Positions 43,101-55,554 of a DNA stretch of 64,000 nucleotides are shown one piece after another. A model generated the notes under the pieces. It was not told the DNA's origin. It ran no database searches and saw only the letters and a program-made list of their open reading frames with translations. The position numbers and the translations under genes were made by a program. Each line of letters starts with the position of its first letter. Position 1 is the first letter of the stretch. The DNA is from Anisus vortex (Eukaryota; Mollusca; Gastropoda; Planorbidae): assembly GCA_949126835.1 (NCBI GenBank), contig OX421509.1:8082911-8146910 (forward strand). The letters are read 5' to 3'.

Positions 43101-46100
43101 AAGAGATGGCGCAAGCCATAGTCAAATGTTCTCGATAATCATTTATTTAATATTTAAAAAAAACAAGCTGCGACGTTTATTACTAATGAATATTCTTAAC
43201 TGACAAGTGTCAAGAGCAGGGGTCGGCGACCTTTTGATAATAGTTTGCCGATATGGGATTTTTTTATTCATTCATCGTGCCAACAGCTTAAACGTTACCC
43301 TGCTTTAGTAGTATTAGGAGCTATCCTAATCGTTCTGTGTGCCAAGTCTGGACCGCGTTTCGTAGGTTATCGACCCCTGCACTAGCGGAAAGAAGGGCCA
43401 AGAAAAAAATAGTAATAGTACAAAAGTCATTAAAATCTAACTATACAACACAATACTCGCAAAGACATAGAGAAAAAACAAACAGCACTAATATATTCAC
43501 TTTGCAAGACAAACTTTATAATTATCGTCTCTTTCTTCCAGAGTGGCATCTAGGCATTGAGTGGCGACATTTTGTGGTGGCGACTATAGCAGCCCACCCA
43601 ACTTTCGTGTCCCACAAATGGAAGAGGGGGCGAGAGCGGTGAGTCTTGTGTCAACACCACCTCGTCATACTCCGCTATTCTTTTATATCACTTTTAATTA
43701 ACTCTTTGAATCTTGGGGGAGTTATCAACACCACCTCGTCATACTCCGCTATTCTTTTATATCATTTTTAATCAACTCTTTGAATCTTGGGGGAGTTATC
43801 ATCTCCTACCAAGCGCGTCCACCGGTGGCGGATAGGGGAATGACCTTTAGATATAAGGGTTAGTCGTGAATACTGAATAAGCGGCCTCGGACCAACTGGT
43901 TTGCTGTCATGGAGGGTGAGGTGGGGTATCCCGTGGTAAGGATACTCTTTAAAACAAGATCAAGATCCATGGAAGCGAATCCAGAAAAAAAAAACAGCTG
44001 GCTGAAGCCGGGGGCAGTGGGCCTTAATAGCGCAAAAGATTCTGCCACGCGATTCTTAATTTGAGAAAGAAGAAGAAGAAGAACTCTTTGAATGATTTAG
44101 AGCTGGGCAATGTGCTGGCCACATATCCCCTTGTATGCCGTGGCCAATGAAACTGGTGATCACCGGCCCTATGATCAAGTTGGTCCGAAGGGAACTTTAC
44201 ATTACTTTTACTTACTTCCTACACTAGGGTTGCCATATATAGCTGGAAACATGCCGGGACACGCTGATTAGCGTGTAGAAATGAAGTAAAGAATGTATTT
44301 AATATAATTATTTGTATTTATTACAGAATTACATGGAACTTGTTGCGGCAGAAGTTGTTGGTACACCATATTTTTCGTGGCGCTGCTTAAATAGTTCCAG
44401 CCCCGAACTACCGGAGAAGTCTGGTATATTCTCGAATGATGGCGCTAGATGGCGCTAGATCTACAAGGCGCTTACATCGTCGATACAAGATACGCAACTT
44501 GAAACGCCATCTGTGAGACGACCATGTCAACATAAACTTGACATAAATAAAATAGAAAAATTAACTGATGCTTCATTTACATGGTGCGCTAGAAGATGAC
44601 GTTACTTCAGAACTTGAGCCAAGTTCGTAACAGTATTTTGAAAATTGGGACGAAATTGGGTCCTGTCTGGATATTGGGACAAGATGGTCCGTAACGGTGA
44701 CGGTCCCGATATATCAGTTCGTTACAAGAACTGCATTTACAAAATGCGAAACGCTTTAAGTACGGTTAAGTGGCTAAATCTAAATATAATTTGACAATAC
44801 TGATTGTGACGTCAATTAGGGGGAAAGAGGGAGTGAAATAAGAGGCGATGTTGTTCTTGGGTGTGAAAAGTAAATAAGAAAGAATATATTTAAAAAAATG
44901 TAAAGAAAAAGGAATACTTTAAGGTTATTCTTGGCGCATAAGTTTAAAAAATATCAGAGTATATGTTCTGTAGAAAAGACGTGTAGGCTATTTCAGTTAA
45001 CCTGGTACCTCCTTTCAGCATGGGTGTAAAGGTTGGTATTGAGAACGGTCTTAGAACTAATCAAATAACAGTATTAAAATAATAACAATAAAACTCAAAT
45101 ATGCATATAAATAGGATGGTATTGACTTAATTTCACAAATATAAAACTCTGTAAACAGCCTCAGGACTGGGAAATTTATTTTCAATTGTTTTGTTTAATA
45201 ACACAAATATTATAAATATGCAAACCTATGCAGTCATCTCTGGCAGTAGCATGATTTACTTGGTTGGTAGACATCAACACACAGACGGTAATTGAACCGC
45301 TGGTCACAAGCTGAAAACCTTCGTTGGAGTTACATGAAACATAAAATTCTTTACTTGCGCTTTTACTGGAGTTTGGTGCTAAGCAGTTTCCTGGAACAAA
45401 TTTATTCACAATTTAGTGATTTGGCGAAATTGGCGAAATGGATAGATAAAGGAGAGTATTTGTTGATGGAGGGATAGATGGATAGATGGGTTGCATGGCC
45501 GTTTGGTGGATAAAGGAAGCTGGATGAATTTGTTTGATGGGTGGATAGTACAAGGAACAGATAGGTAGCTTGTTAGTTAGGCTCGTAGATGGTTAGGTTT
45601 GAGCAATGGGCTAGTGAATTCGGGGATATTTTAGTGTGCTCTTGATTGGGCGATGGTGGTATAGGGCTGGAAAATGGGTGGATGAGTGAAGTTATTGATT
45701 AGTGTGTTTATGGATGGATGGGTGAGGGTTAGATGGATAATCCGGTAGCAAGTTTGGTGAATGAATGGATGATGGGTGGATGGGTTACTGAGTAATGGAT
45801 TTATGAATGGATTAGTCAATGTGTACATCGATGGTCAAATGGATAAGTGAATACACCGAAGGCAAGATAGACCGATGTACAAAAAGACTGATGGATTAGT
45901 GTTCCTAATGGATTAGTGTTCCTGGTGTATTAGTGTTCCTGGTGGATTAGTGTTCCTGGTGGATTTGTTGATTATCAACTGTTGCTTGCTTGCAGTGATC
46001 TTATTTTACAAAAGGTTCGACAGGAATAGATCGGAAACGCATGAGCCCACAAAGGTGCTGTGTTTTCGTCACCGGTCTCGATGCAATCAGGCATGGGGTT

Positions 46101-49100
46101 GTCAGACGTCCGGCAAAAGGAGGACATGTCCTTCATTTTTATCCCTGTGTCCTCCGTCCGGATGGCTAAGCTAAAAACACTTAAAATACCCGGCATTTGT
46201 GCGTCAAATGTTTTTAAAATCCTTAGAGCACTTTTCGTGTTCTTATTTACTTACTCTCAAACGGTGGCTGGGTTGGGTAACGCAAAACACTGGAGGTGCC
46301 CAAATTCAAGTTGTTTTTAAGAGTTACTAAAAATTCGTCAACTTTTTTTCTGTATCCCTGGACACAATGACAATGTGGAAAGATTGTTCTCGTTGATTAA
46401 CGCTCAATGGATAAAGGAAAGAAACAGATTCTCAGCATTATTCTTACAAAGTACAACTTAAACTCGCATGTGAACAGTTTTCTAGATTTGTGCATGCTTG
46501 CTAATGAGTATATTCTGCAAATAGTTGGCTCGTCAGAGAAATAAGTTGTATAATTAAGAAAGATGAAAATATATTGACTGAAGCCTGCTGGCCTAGCGGT
46601 TAGCTCACCAGACTGTCAACCAAAAACCACTTGACACGTCGCAGGTTCGAGCCCCGCCACCGGCAGATCCCTGTCGCCCTACAGGAGTTTTGGGACTAGA
46701 TGACGTTAATATTGAGTTGTTATCACATGCGCTTAACCGGCAGCAGTGAAACCTCTCACAGATTAATAGTCTTCTAGAGTGCACTGAGCATGCTAAAATA
46801 GCATGGATAGAAGCGCTATATAAATTACCATTACCATATAATTAACTGTTTAGTTTTCAAGTAATATAGTATTGTTGCATTTGGAAAAATAAGTCAATTT
46901 AAATTATATTTAGTCTTATTTTTTTACAATACTTTTTCTAGGTTAATTAACTAATAGATAATTATTGGCAACCAGTGTAGTAAAATTGTAGGCTGGTTAA
47001 ATCCGCATTCAATTGAAACAATTTAAATGATTTAAATGAAACTCTCAATGTGTCTTCCTTTTGGTACACATGTGTCCTCCTTTGTCCTCCTTTTTGTCTC
47101 TCTGTGTCTTCCTTTTGGTACCCATGTATCTGGCAACCCTAATCAGGTGTGAAATTTATTGATGCGTTGTTACGTTATCTATTGTTTACGTAAAGTAAAG
47201 TACCCGTTGGACCAAACTACATCAGACAGTGCGTCAGCATTTTATTTTCTTCTTGTATTCTTTGCGGAATGTACTATGATCCGGAGGTGGGAGACTGAAA
47301 GATGGAAGGAGAGTTGGGACAGCTCGGTCAAGGGCCGAGAGATCTGGCGGCATCTGCCCCGCCTTAACCGCGCCGATCCATGGTGGCGAACAAATAGGTC
47401 GGAACAAAGTATAATATCATAATTCCGCACTGGCCACTGCGCCATTGGGGCATACTTCGCCACATTCCGACCTATCTTCGACTCACGGTGTCGCCACTGT
47501 GGGGAGGAGGAGGAGACAGTGGAGCATATCCTGCGGGAGTGCCCCCGTCTCGTCAGTGATCGAGGAGATGGGACGAGTGACTCACTTTCCACTGTTCTCT
47601 ACGGAGATTTAAACGTGCTAAGATGCACGACAGAGTTCTTGTCCAGGGTTATAAGGGAATAATACTATTAGCTCTCAGTTCAACCGGAGTTCAAGTCTTA
47701 CGGGAAAAAAAGGAGGCACTCCTTTCAACTGTAAAACGACGAAAGCTGAGATAGTTTGGTCATAGAGTAAGGCATGACTCCTTGGCCCAAACCATCCTAC
47801 AAGGTACAGTGGAAGGAACATGCAGAAAAGAGCGCAGAGTAAGAAGTGGCTGGACAACCTGAAAGAGTGGACCGAACTACCTCTTGATTCGTTTCTGCAA
47901 ACGGCCTCTCTGACCGCACGAATGAAGAAAACCGGATAGGCGCACCGCCGTAGCCCCCTCCCCCCTCGCCCCCCTGATAATGATGAATTTGAATTGTTGT
48001 ATTTCCGACCCATCAACATCAAAGGTTATGCAAGGCCTTTTTGTTAACCGTGTTGTCATGTTTTCTTGTATCTAATTATTGTTCTTATATCTTTAAATTC
48101 TGTAGTACAGTTGGATGTCTTTAATAAAGTTTATTATATATTTTGGTTTAATTTTGCTGAAAAAATCATGAAAAGTTCAATAGTAATAGTATTTACGTCG
48201 AATTTCACTATATGTTTTGCATTCCAACAAAATGTGAAAAACTGGCTTTTTTGTGTTCTTATATCAAATTTTAAAAAATTGAGAAATTGTGTTTAAGTAA
48301 AATAAAACATGAACTATTAGGGTAAAGTCAAATCTCGCGAGTTAAAAATAATGTAGACTTTAGGCTTGGCGATGTTCCAATGAAAAATTATTAACCTATG
48401 GGAGTAGGCTAATTAAATTATGGTGCAAGCGAAGGCAGCCAAAGTTTACAAATCGGTTTACACAATAAAACAAAAAACCAAGCACAACTTTACTTAACCA
48501 AATGGTAAAGTGTAGCCTTACCAATGCCACATTCTTGCATCTGAGCATCATACGAGAAGCAAAGACAACTCCGAGAGTGACATTCCAGACCACACTGGAC
48601 AAGGCTCGTTACTTCCACGAAGTTCACGGAAACCGGCTGCGTAGAAACTGGCGCCTGGACCTTCAGATAACTGGCAGAAATTCCCGTTGCATCGACTGAA
48701 GAATAAAAAAAACGAAATCTGTCCTTAATGGTGTAACGTTCGCTGTTGTTGGGAAGACACGTACAAAAGAAAAAGATAATTTGAACAGTAAAAGCTTAGT
48801 CTCATTTATTATTTCATTTCCAAGGACAAAATCGTATACATTTTACTTATGTCAAAGTGTCAGTTGAGTATAAAAATGGGTTGCCCAAACAAGTCAGGAA
48901 AAGGAACTACAATCAACATCATATTTATAGTACACTAATTAAAACTAAAACAACGGATAAGCGTATAAAACAATCATTTTCTATATAGAAAAAGCATCTG
49001 AAAAAATCTAGGATTAGGTCTATACACGGATTTATTTGGAATTCATTACATCATATTATTGTTTGAATGCCAAAAAATTTTTGTTATATTTGTAAAGACA

Positions 49101-50599
49101 TAAGAGAATTGCCAACCTTTCGCCGAAGTTCATTTTCAAACCTGACAATATTTCTCACTTTTACATTAGAAAACAGGGGTCTGCAACCTTTGCCATGCGC
49201 TCCAGACTTGGCACGCAAAGCAATTTTCAATGGCACACGGAAGACTCCCCAAAAAGGTAATTAAAGTACCTTCTATAAGAAATTGAGTGCCGAAGAAGGA
49301 TGACCTTTAGGCTAACAGCACGTTTAATGATTTAGAAATAGGCACACTATTATCAAAAGGATTTAAGGCATATTGGCTTCCTAAAGTATAATAATCGTGC
49401 ATTCTTGATATTGTAACAAAGAACAAAAGGATAACTTTCACAGTTTTATAATCGTATATTTTTCAATTCAATGAGCGTTGTATAACTTTCAGTGAAAAAC
49501 GTATATATTTCAATAAAATTCGTATATTTTATCACTGGGAATTTCGTATGTCTAAATATGACTGACAATGTTATGAATTACACTGCGTTTTAAATATGTA
49601 GGTCTATATTTTTGTTAATGTGCTTAGATTTAAGTCTACATTTGTTAACTGCTTAAGCATAAACATAGTCTAATATCAATGTTAGATCGAAATAAAACTT
49701 TGCATAGATCTCTTGCACTTTGGGGCTCTCACTGCAGTCGATCTGATTACGATGTGCCGTTTTTCAGCTTTTCTACAATCTTTTCAAGCCAGGATTTATT
49801 TATTTTATATTTTTGAAGTATGTTAGTGGTTTGTATACCTAAAACTACTGTCCCTATGCTTTTTATGTAAGTAATTGCCTATATGAAACGATTTTACACC
49901 ATTAATGTCCATACAAATGAACGAACCGCCATCTTGGATTAAAACGACAACAAATAAACATGTCTTTATACGAACTAGACGAAATAAATGTAGCCCTAGA
50001 TGAGAAATACGTTTGTGGATATTTTATCTTCGTAACAACAAATATATCGTCAAGACTTCCATCAGCCGTAATACAATCGCTGACTACTAATGAACTTTTT
50101 CTTGTATTGTGTAATTATGTGCGTTCATGTCTATTTTTATACAAATATTTCTGTGTCTGAGTACAAATAATTCTTTTATAGTGTTTAAAAATTGCTGAAG
50201 GACAAAACGTCTGTAATCAAGACAAAATTTTCCGTTTGTTTGGATCAATAAAGAAATATTATCCTATCTTAATCTTATAAACAATCCATTTTTATAATAA
50301 CTTACCTAAGTTGTGAAAATATAATAAACTCAGAACGTAAGAACAAAATTTTTGGTTGGAATACATTGTGTTTCCTTGATAAAGGCAAACGTTTTTTTTT
50401 TTATTTGAAATGGAAATCAGACATTTAACCTTCATAAACCTGTCGATATATTTATGTACTACTAACTGCCAATTAATAAGTAACGTGTGCGCCATCGACG
50501 TTTCATGTTGCGTGGTGACAGCGCCAGTCGCAGGACGAATACCAATACCACAAATAACGTTTTAACAATGGTAACATGAAGAGAAGGGGTAGATTTCAT
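40145..50599 (-). CDS. CTL-C: secreted PAN/apple plus C-type lectin domain protein, five exons
   Basis: Exons in transcript order: signal peptide 50599-50500 (donor uncertain as in CTL-A); PAN/apple 48695-48522; lectin exons 45390-45226, 43083-42904 and 40257-40145 (stop 40147-40145). All junctions are phase 1, all exons are open, and the total coding length is 732 nt. Compared with CTL-A I count only a few amino-acid changes (for example T3S, D to V in the PAN exon, W to L after VCV). The last exon is identical in protein. Unlike CTL-A it keeps Cys in ATCRQQ, so its cysteine set is complete. EPN is present; the WND position reads ICD. The gene contains a satellite array, a LINE fragment and a SINE in introns. 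This is the best-preserved lectin of the four. Confidence 0.78.
40640..41255 (+). repeat. (GATAAATA)n array in last intron of CTL-C
   Basis: Perfect repeats at about 40736-40990 and 41095-41190. Between them is a patch of variants (GACAAATA, GATAAACA), and at the right margin a block of GAGAAATA units. Copy number differs from CTL-A. Confidence 0.95.
41728..42818 (+). pseudogene. Non-LTR retrotransposon fragment in intron 4 of CTL-C
   Basis: Fuller copy of 9716-10305. EMLFADNAALTSHTEDGLQQ shows the FADD box mutated to FADN. Then come SLKKTNVMAQGTET, FTYLGST, RCLWRILRIQWQDRVSN, KRIRWLGHVWMMNAGRIPK and the C-terminal CLKCGRDCHSR block. It ends in (GAC)n. TGGCGGGCC/TAGCGGGCC flank it (41719-41727 and 42819-42827). 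Confidence 0.8.
43217..43379 (+). mobile_element. hAT-like MITE (intron 3 of CTL-C)
   Basis: Counterpart of 10705-10866, with CAGGGGTCGGCGACC and GGTTATCGACCCCTG ends. Confidence 0.75.
43651..43798 (+). repeat. 74-bp tandem duplication private to unit 3
   Basis: Two copies begin TCAACACCACCTCGTC at 43651 and 43725. Unit 1 has one copy near 11140. Intronic in CTL-C. Confidence 0.8.
44095..44215 (+). mobile_element. SINE 3' half (unit 3)
   Basis: Counterpart of 11505-11635, with a small deletion in the CTGGTGAACGC block. Confidence 0.55.
45440..45970 (+). repeat. GGAT-rich repeat and 17-bp minisatellite (unit 3)
   Basis: Counterpart of 12840-13400. Tandem TGGATTAGTGTTCCTGG units lie near 45890-45965. 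Confidence 0.7.
46095..47141 (+). mobile_element. hAT transposon remnant (unit 3)
   Basis: Counterpart of 13502-14314, with GGGTTGTCAGACG and TCTGGCAACCCTA ends. A deletion after AAGAAACAGATTCTCAG removes part of the transposase C-terminal frame. A SINE is inserted at 46581-46840. Confidence 0.75.
46581..46840 (+). mobile_element. tRNA-derived SINE, complete, with target duplication
   Basis: RNA polymerase III box A TGGCCTAGCGG at 46589-46599 and box B GGTTCGAGCCC at 46644-46654. The 3' part has AGAAGCGCTATATAAATT and an ATTACCATTACCAT tail. Flanks ATTGACTG (46573-46580) and ATTAACTG (46841-46848). It is a different family from the SINE at 39371. The parent tRNA is not assigned because the anticodon region is altered. 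Confidence 0.85.
47270..47662 (+). pseudogene. RNase H-type LINE, ORF2 C-terminal remnant (unit 3)
   Basis: Counterpart of 14445-14827. RRWETERWKESWDSSVKG, NRADPWWRTNR, then after a stop FRTGHCAIGAYFATFRP. It keeps the RCRHC-type finger that unit 1 has partly lost. Confidence 0.75.
47663..48060 (+). pseudogene. Another LINE ORF2 3' end (unit 3)
   Basis: Counterpart of 14830-15225, with the same broken ILQGTVEG and LPLDSFLQTASL text. Confidence 0.55.
48696..49724. other. Intron 1 of CTL-C with a MITE trace
   Basis: Begins with the PAN acceptor. A decayed hAT-like end, CAGGGGTCTGCAACC, lies near 49175. No exon seen. Confidence 0.55.
49725..50275 (+). mobile_element. Short non-autonomous retroposon with 66-codon frame (unit 3)
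   Basis: Counterpart of 16885-17447. The frame 49960-50160 is intact here (MSLYELDEINVALDEKYVCG, then SSRLPSAVIQSLTTNE). The tail is GGATCAATAAAGAAAT. The protein is unrecognised. Confidence 0.55.
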
Positions 50600-50825
50600 T
50601 AACTTGATTTAATTTATTCTATTCATTCTCAACATAAGAAGTCATTCATTCTTCAAAGTCTTTCAATTATGCAGTTATATCTACTTATACAATAGCGGTC
50701 AGAGCTTCAGTAGTTGACTATACTACAACTAGCTACGTTGCCTTCTGCATCACAACTGACTTGTCTTTGTTTCTTCGTTAAGGCCATTGGATAATCTCTT
50801 CTTTTTCAAGAGACGAAAACCGCTG
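50600..50825 (-). promoter_or_regulatory. Upstream region of CTL-C
   Basis: About 225 bp between the CTL-C ATG (50599-50597) and the upstream array, matching 17837-18064. No clear TATA box. Confidence 0.4.
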
Positions 50826-51720
50826 TAGATCGATAGATAGATGGAGAGATAGAAAGATAATTTATAATTTATAGAAAGATGGATAGATAGGCAGAGAGAA
50901 AATTGATGATTGATAGATAGTTAGATGGACAGATAAATGTATCGTTAGAAAGTTAATAAATAGATAAATAGATAAAAAGATAAATAGAAAAATAGATAAA
51001 TGGATAAATAGACAAATAGACAAATAGATAAGAAGATAAATAGATAAATAGATAAATAGATAAAAAGATAAATAGATAAATAGATAAATAGATAAATAGA
51101 TAAATAGATAAATAGATAAAAAGATAAATAGATAAATAGATAAATAGATGAATAGATAAATAGATAAATAGTTAAATAGTTAAATAGTTAAATAGTTAAA
51201 TAGTTAAATAGATGAATAGATAAATAAATAAATAAATAAATAAATAAATAGATAAATAGATAAATAGATAAATAGATAAATAGATAAATAGATAAATAGA
51301 TAAATAGATAAATAGATAAATAGATAAATAGATAAATAGATAAATAGATAAATAGATAAATAGATAAATAGATAAATAGATAAATAGATAAATAGATAAA
51401 TAGATAAATAGATAAATAGATAAATAGATAAATAGATAAATAGATAAATTGATAAATAGATAAATAGATAAATAGATAAATAGATAAATAGATAAATATA
51501 TAAATAGATAAATAGATAAATAGATAAATAGATAAATAGATAAATAGATAAATAGATAAATATATAAATAGATAAATAGATAAATAGATGAATAGATAAA
51601 TAGATAAATAGATATATATATATATATAAATTGATAAATAGATAATAGATAAGAGATAATTAGATAAATAGTTAAATAGATAAATAGATACATAGATAAA
51701 TAGATATTACATAAATAGAC
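50826..51720 (+). repeat. (GATAAATA)n array upstream of CTL-C
   Basis: About 900 bp. Local variant blocks: GTTAAATA five times near 51166-51210, AATA run at about 51220-51250, ATATAT near 51613-51627. Much longer than the 18065-18555 counterpart. Confidence 0.9.
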
Positions 51721-52960
51721 TGTTCCATGGCTCGGCAATCTTGGGGGCGCGTGCCAAGCTTAGGCTATTTGTGTAACTTACAAGATGTAGAAAAATAAAA
51801 CTAACATAGGCTATAAACTACTTAAATTATTTCATTCAGCCTGTTGCAGAACCCGTGGCTAGTTATCAAGGGGTACGATAGACTTACAGGCCCTTCATCA
51901 AACTTACAAATGTTATCTGTGTCTACTCTGCCTCTTGGAATATAGCGCTTGTTTGGAGGGAATAAACCAATGTCACAACCAGGCTGCTAAGTTATCTGGC
52001 TTACAACACACTATATATCAATATAAATTTCACGAAAGTGATTATATTTTTTTCAACACGGGTCTTTATTACTTGATTAATATATGTTTGTACTGAAATA
52101 ATCCGGTAATAATAATTATCAATAATAATTACTATATTAATAGATGTTTGTACTGTAATTGTCATTAATGCTATAAGGCGATAATGTCGTGAATAATGTT
52201 ATACTTTGTTGAATATTCTAGCAAAAACTAAAACTGCTGCACATCTAACCATAATGATACGTGACTTCTGTATCATGGAGTAAAACACTTTTCTGTTGAA
52301 CAGAACAAGCTCAACTTACTTAAGTCGGAAAATTGGGAGCTTATATATACACTTGGGCTGTGAACTAAAAAAACTGAAGTAAACATGTGTTAAGCAGATA
52401 CAATTTATTTCTTCTTCAAAAAGATACGGCATGGATATTTACAGAAAGGGTAGAGGAACGACCATGACATGTGGTATCAACATCAGCCTACATTTTACAA
52501 ACTATAATTATTGGAAATTCCAAGGTGTCTTATTAATGTATTTCTAAAGCTAGGACTTTGTTCTAGGGTTAAATTATTATTCAGAAGAACTTTGTGTGTG
52601 GGGGGCGGTGGTGGGAGCGGGAAATTAGGCACCTATTATTTCTGCTAACGCTAAGGTTAAAACTGGGTTAACAGTGTAAATAGTGTACATATTTGTTTGC
52701 GTTTACAGGAAAATAAATTATGATTCTAGAAACAACTAGTGATCATCTTTAACATCTTTTCCTTCCATTCAACCATAAATGATGTACCAAAGGCGGTACC
52801 GTTTCACATCCATCCTCTATGACACTAAGCGACTATGCCAACCTTCCTACGCTTGACAGAGAAATACTATCTCTCTCACCGTAGAGATTTCTATTCACTA
52901 ACGATCAAACTGGTCGAGTCTTTGTTAGAGCGTTGCTGTTATTTATTTTTTGTACTAACG
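51721..52960. other. Spacer between CTL-C and unit 4; no gene seen
   Basis: Near-identical to 18556-19790 from about 52000 rightward and more diverged to its left. Confidence 0.55.
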
Positions 52961-53001
52961 ACTGAAATGGCCGGGCCGAACTACATTATTACATATACCT
53001 A

Positions 53002-53620
53002 CCCCCCCCCCCCCCCGACAAAGGAATATTACCTTTTAGGCAAGATTCCAATAGTGTTAAGATATTGCGCGTTATTATCGTGGTATTCTTATTTCCAACA
53101 TCCTAGATTAACATGAAAGGTTACTTGATAAAAGAACTTGAATAATTAAACCATTGACAGGCAAGAAATGAACCATGGTGGATTCTATTTTGTGTCTTGC
53201 GTTGGGTGCCTAAAAAGGAAATTAGAAATGTAGTTGTGCTGGCCAGTGATATACTCAACATTAAATAAGTATTAATATAGAGTAATGGAATGGCGCATAA
53301 ATTGACTATCAAGTTCCTTATTGGGATGAGAGAAATGTTAAACAACGATGGTCTCCCTGCAGTGTAAACTGTCGTCCATATAAGTAAACTTGGAACTTTT
53401 CTATATCCCATACTAATGCGATGCACTTTAATTATATTTCTGTGGTAGTTCTTCTCTGATTCAGTCAACCTCTTACTTGCGAAAGCTAGAGAAAACAATA
53501 CAATTGTCCGTCAGTATCTGTGTCAGCTTGCATTGACACTGATCCTAAACTGGATAGACTGGCAACGGTCATAGCAACATAAGTTTATGTAAAGTTATAG
53601 GAACCTATCCAGACGTTACT
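53002..53620 (-). pseudogene. Ty3/Gypsy RNase H remnant with purine tract (unit 4)
   Basis: Near-identical to 19833-20450: same FASKRLTESEKNYH block and stop at 53185-53187. The C run is 15 bases instead of 19. Confidence 0.65.
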
Positions 53621-55302
53621 AAATAATTATTCTAGAGTTGAGGAATGAACTCTTCCAGCCAGTCGTCAGCCTCTGTGCACCCAAGCAAATACGGGGCAAC
53701 TATTAGCGATTGAAAAAATTTAATGGATTTATTTCCTAACACCGTGTCTAACTTTGATTTATTTTACCGATTACAACATACAACTTGCGCTGTAACGCAG
53801 GCTGCTCATATTTTTCCACAGCGTTTATTACCCTGTGATCATAGCGGGCCACATCCCAATAGCGTCACTATATATTTGACTACTATTAGTTCCGGATCTG
53901 CGTAACGGTGTATTCCTTCCATTAGAGGGCGCCCATTGAAGCCACCGAAACTCGTTAAGCGAGGGGTGTCCACCCCTTGGTACCTCGGATTTACTTGGTA
54001 TATATACCAGTAGTAAAATTACATATTTATTTAACATACTTAGAGTTCTTGACAGTCGAATTCAGAAGGAGTCTTAGTGGAAATGCCAGACGAACTCTAT
54101 TTCCTTTGTGGCAATGTAATCGCTGTGGTTAAATCATCCAAATGTTCAATTCTTCAACTTCCTACCAGATTAATTAAATTTAATGTTTAGCACCTGCTCT
54201 CACTTTAACCATCAATAATTGCTTGTTAAGGTCTATGTTTTTCTGGTTGAAAGACGGAAAAAATATGGTTTCCGTTTTTTGTTTGGAATCAATGGAAAAA
54301 AAAAGGTGTGTTCTCTATTTAAAAGTTTTCATCTAAAGCCAAAATGGTAACAAAAACATTTAGAAGATGTAGACGAAAAACTTTGTTTATAAGGTTTGTT
54401 TATTATAAGCACACATATAATAACGAACATTAGAAAAAATGCAGATTACCAAATTTTTTATGTAAACTACAAAGACCAGATTACCTCATTTTTTATACTA
54501 TATATATAAATATATATAATGGTATACAATGTTCTAATGGAAATAATTTATATTTTAAATAGAAAGATTATCCACACTTTTTTAACTTTTATAATTTGAA
54601 TTTTTTAAATTATTTCTTACATCACCTTTTTATAAGAACTTCTCATTTTTTTTTTATGTGTTAGTTTTGTTGGTACTATTTACATAAATAATCAAAAGAT
54701 AATGTTGTAATAGTTATTCAAAATATAGGTACTGTTGATTTAAAACGCAAATATAGATAATTGAAACAGGTTAAAACTTAAAACTATGCTAAAATATTTT
54801 TACACAGCAAACATATTTTTTTATATAAAGTTTCGATTCCCCAAAAGTAGTAGCCAAAATAATGCACACAAATATTTCGTTATAAATAATTTGAATGTTG
54901 CGATATAATATTAAAACAGGATATTATTATGCGTATATACAGTACAGGGAGGAAAACGCTTCATTTATATTCTTTTATACCGCTGCCACCCAGAATCATC
55001 CAACGTTATTGCAAAGTTCTGCAAAACGTTATGCAAGGAAACTTTTTTTTAGGATGGGTACGAGTCCCACCGATTTTAGTCTCATGCAAAAGCCGTGTAC
55101 ACTTACCATTAAAACTTGCAGACCTGTCTGCAATAATCTAATCAATAGATTATCGAATCGTATTTTCGAAGGTTACAAACCATTCTACCAACTGCCAGTA
55201 ATTCAAAGTGGTTTTAAAGAATTTAAGAAAAAAAATCTAATGAAAGCAAACGGCAAGACAGAAAATGTGAATACAAATTTACTAAGTTCTTGCAGTACCA
55301 GG
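53621..55302. other. AT-rich spacer, no gene seen
   Basis: Counterpart of 20451-22138. The 193-codon plus frame ending at 55476 is antisense to the lectin exon and not called. Confidence 0.6.
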
Positions 55303-55554
55303 CTAGTAGAAGTTTCTTTGACAGATGTAGTGCGCAGCAAAAGATGCGCAGTCGACATCCACAATGAAGTGGCCTTCGTAAATGGTGCAGGCTTCGTTGT
55401 TAACGTTATTCGGCTCGCCTGCAATAAGATGTTTACGGTAAAGTACGAAAAAAAAAGTTTTTCTACGACACATTAAAGAAAGAGCACACATGATGGATTT
55501 GGGTTTACATGTGTCCAGTGTGATTGCTTTTTAGAGCCGGAAAATGTTGTAGAT

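Noticed and set aside
46581..46660. Functional tRNA gene
   Set aside because: Box A and box B are good, but the spacing and anticodon region do not fold as a tRNA, and the sequence continues into a SINE body with an ATTACC tail and target duplication.
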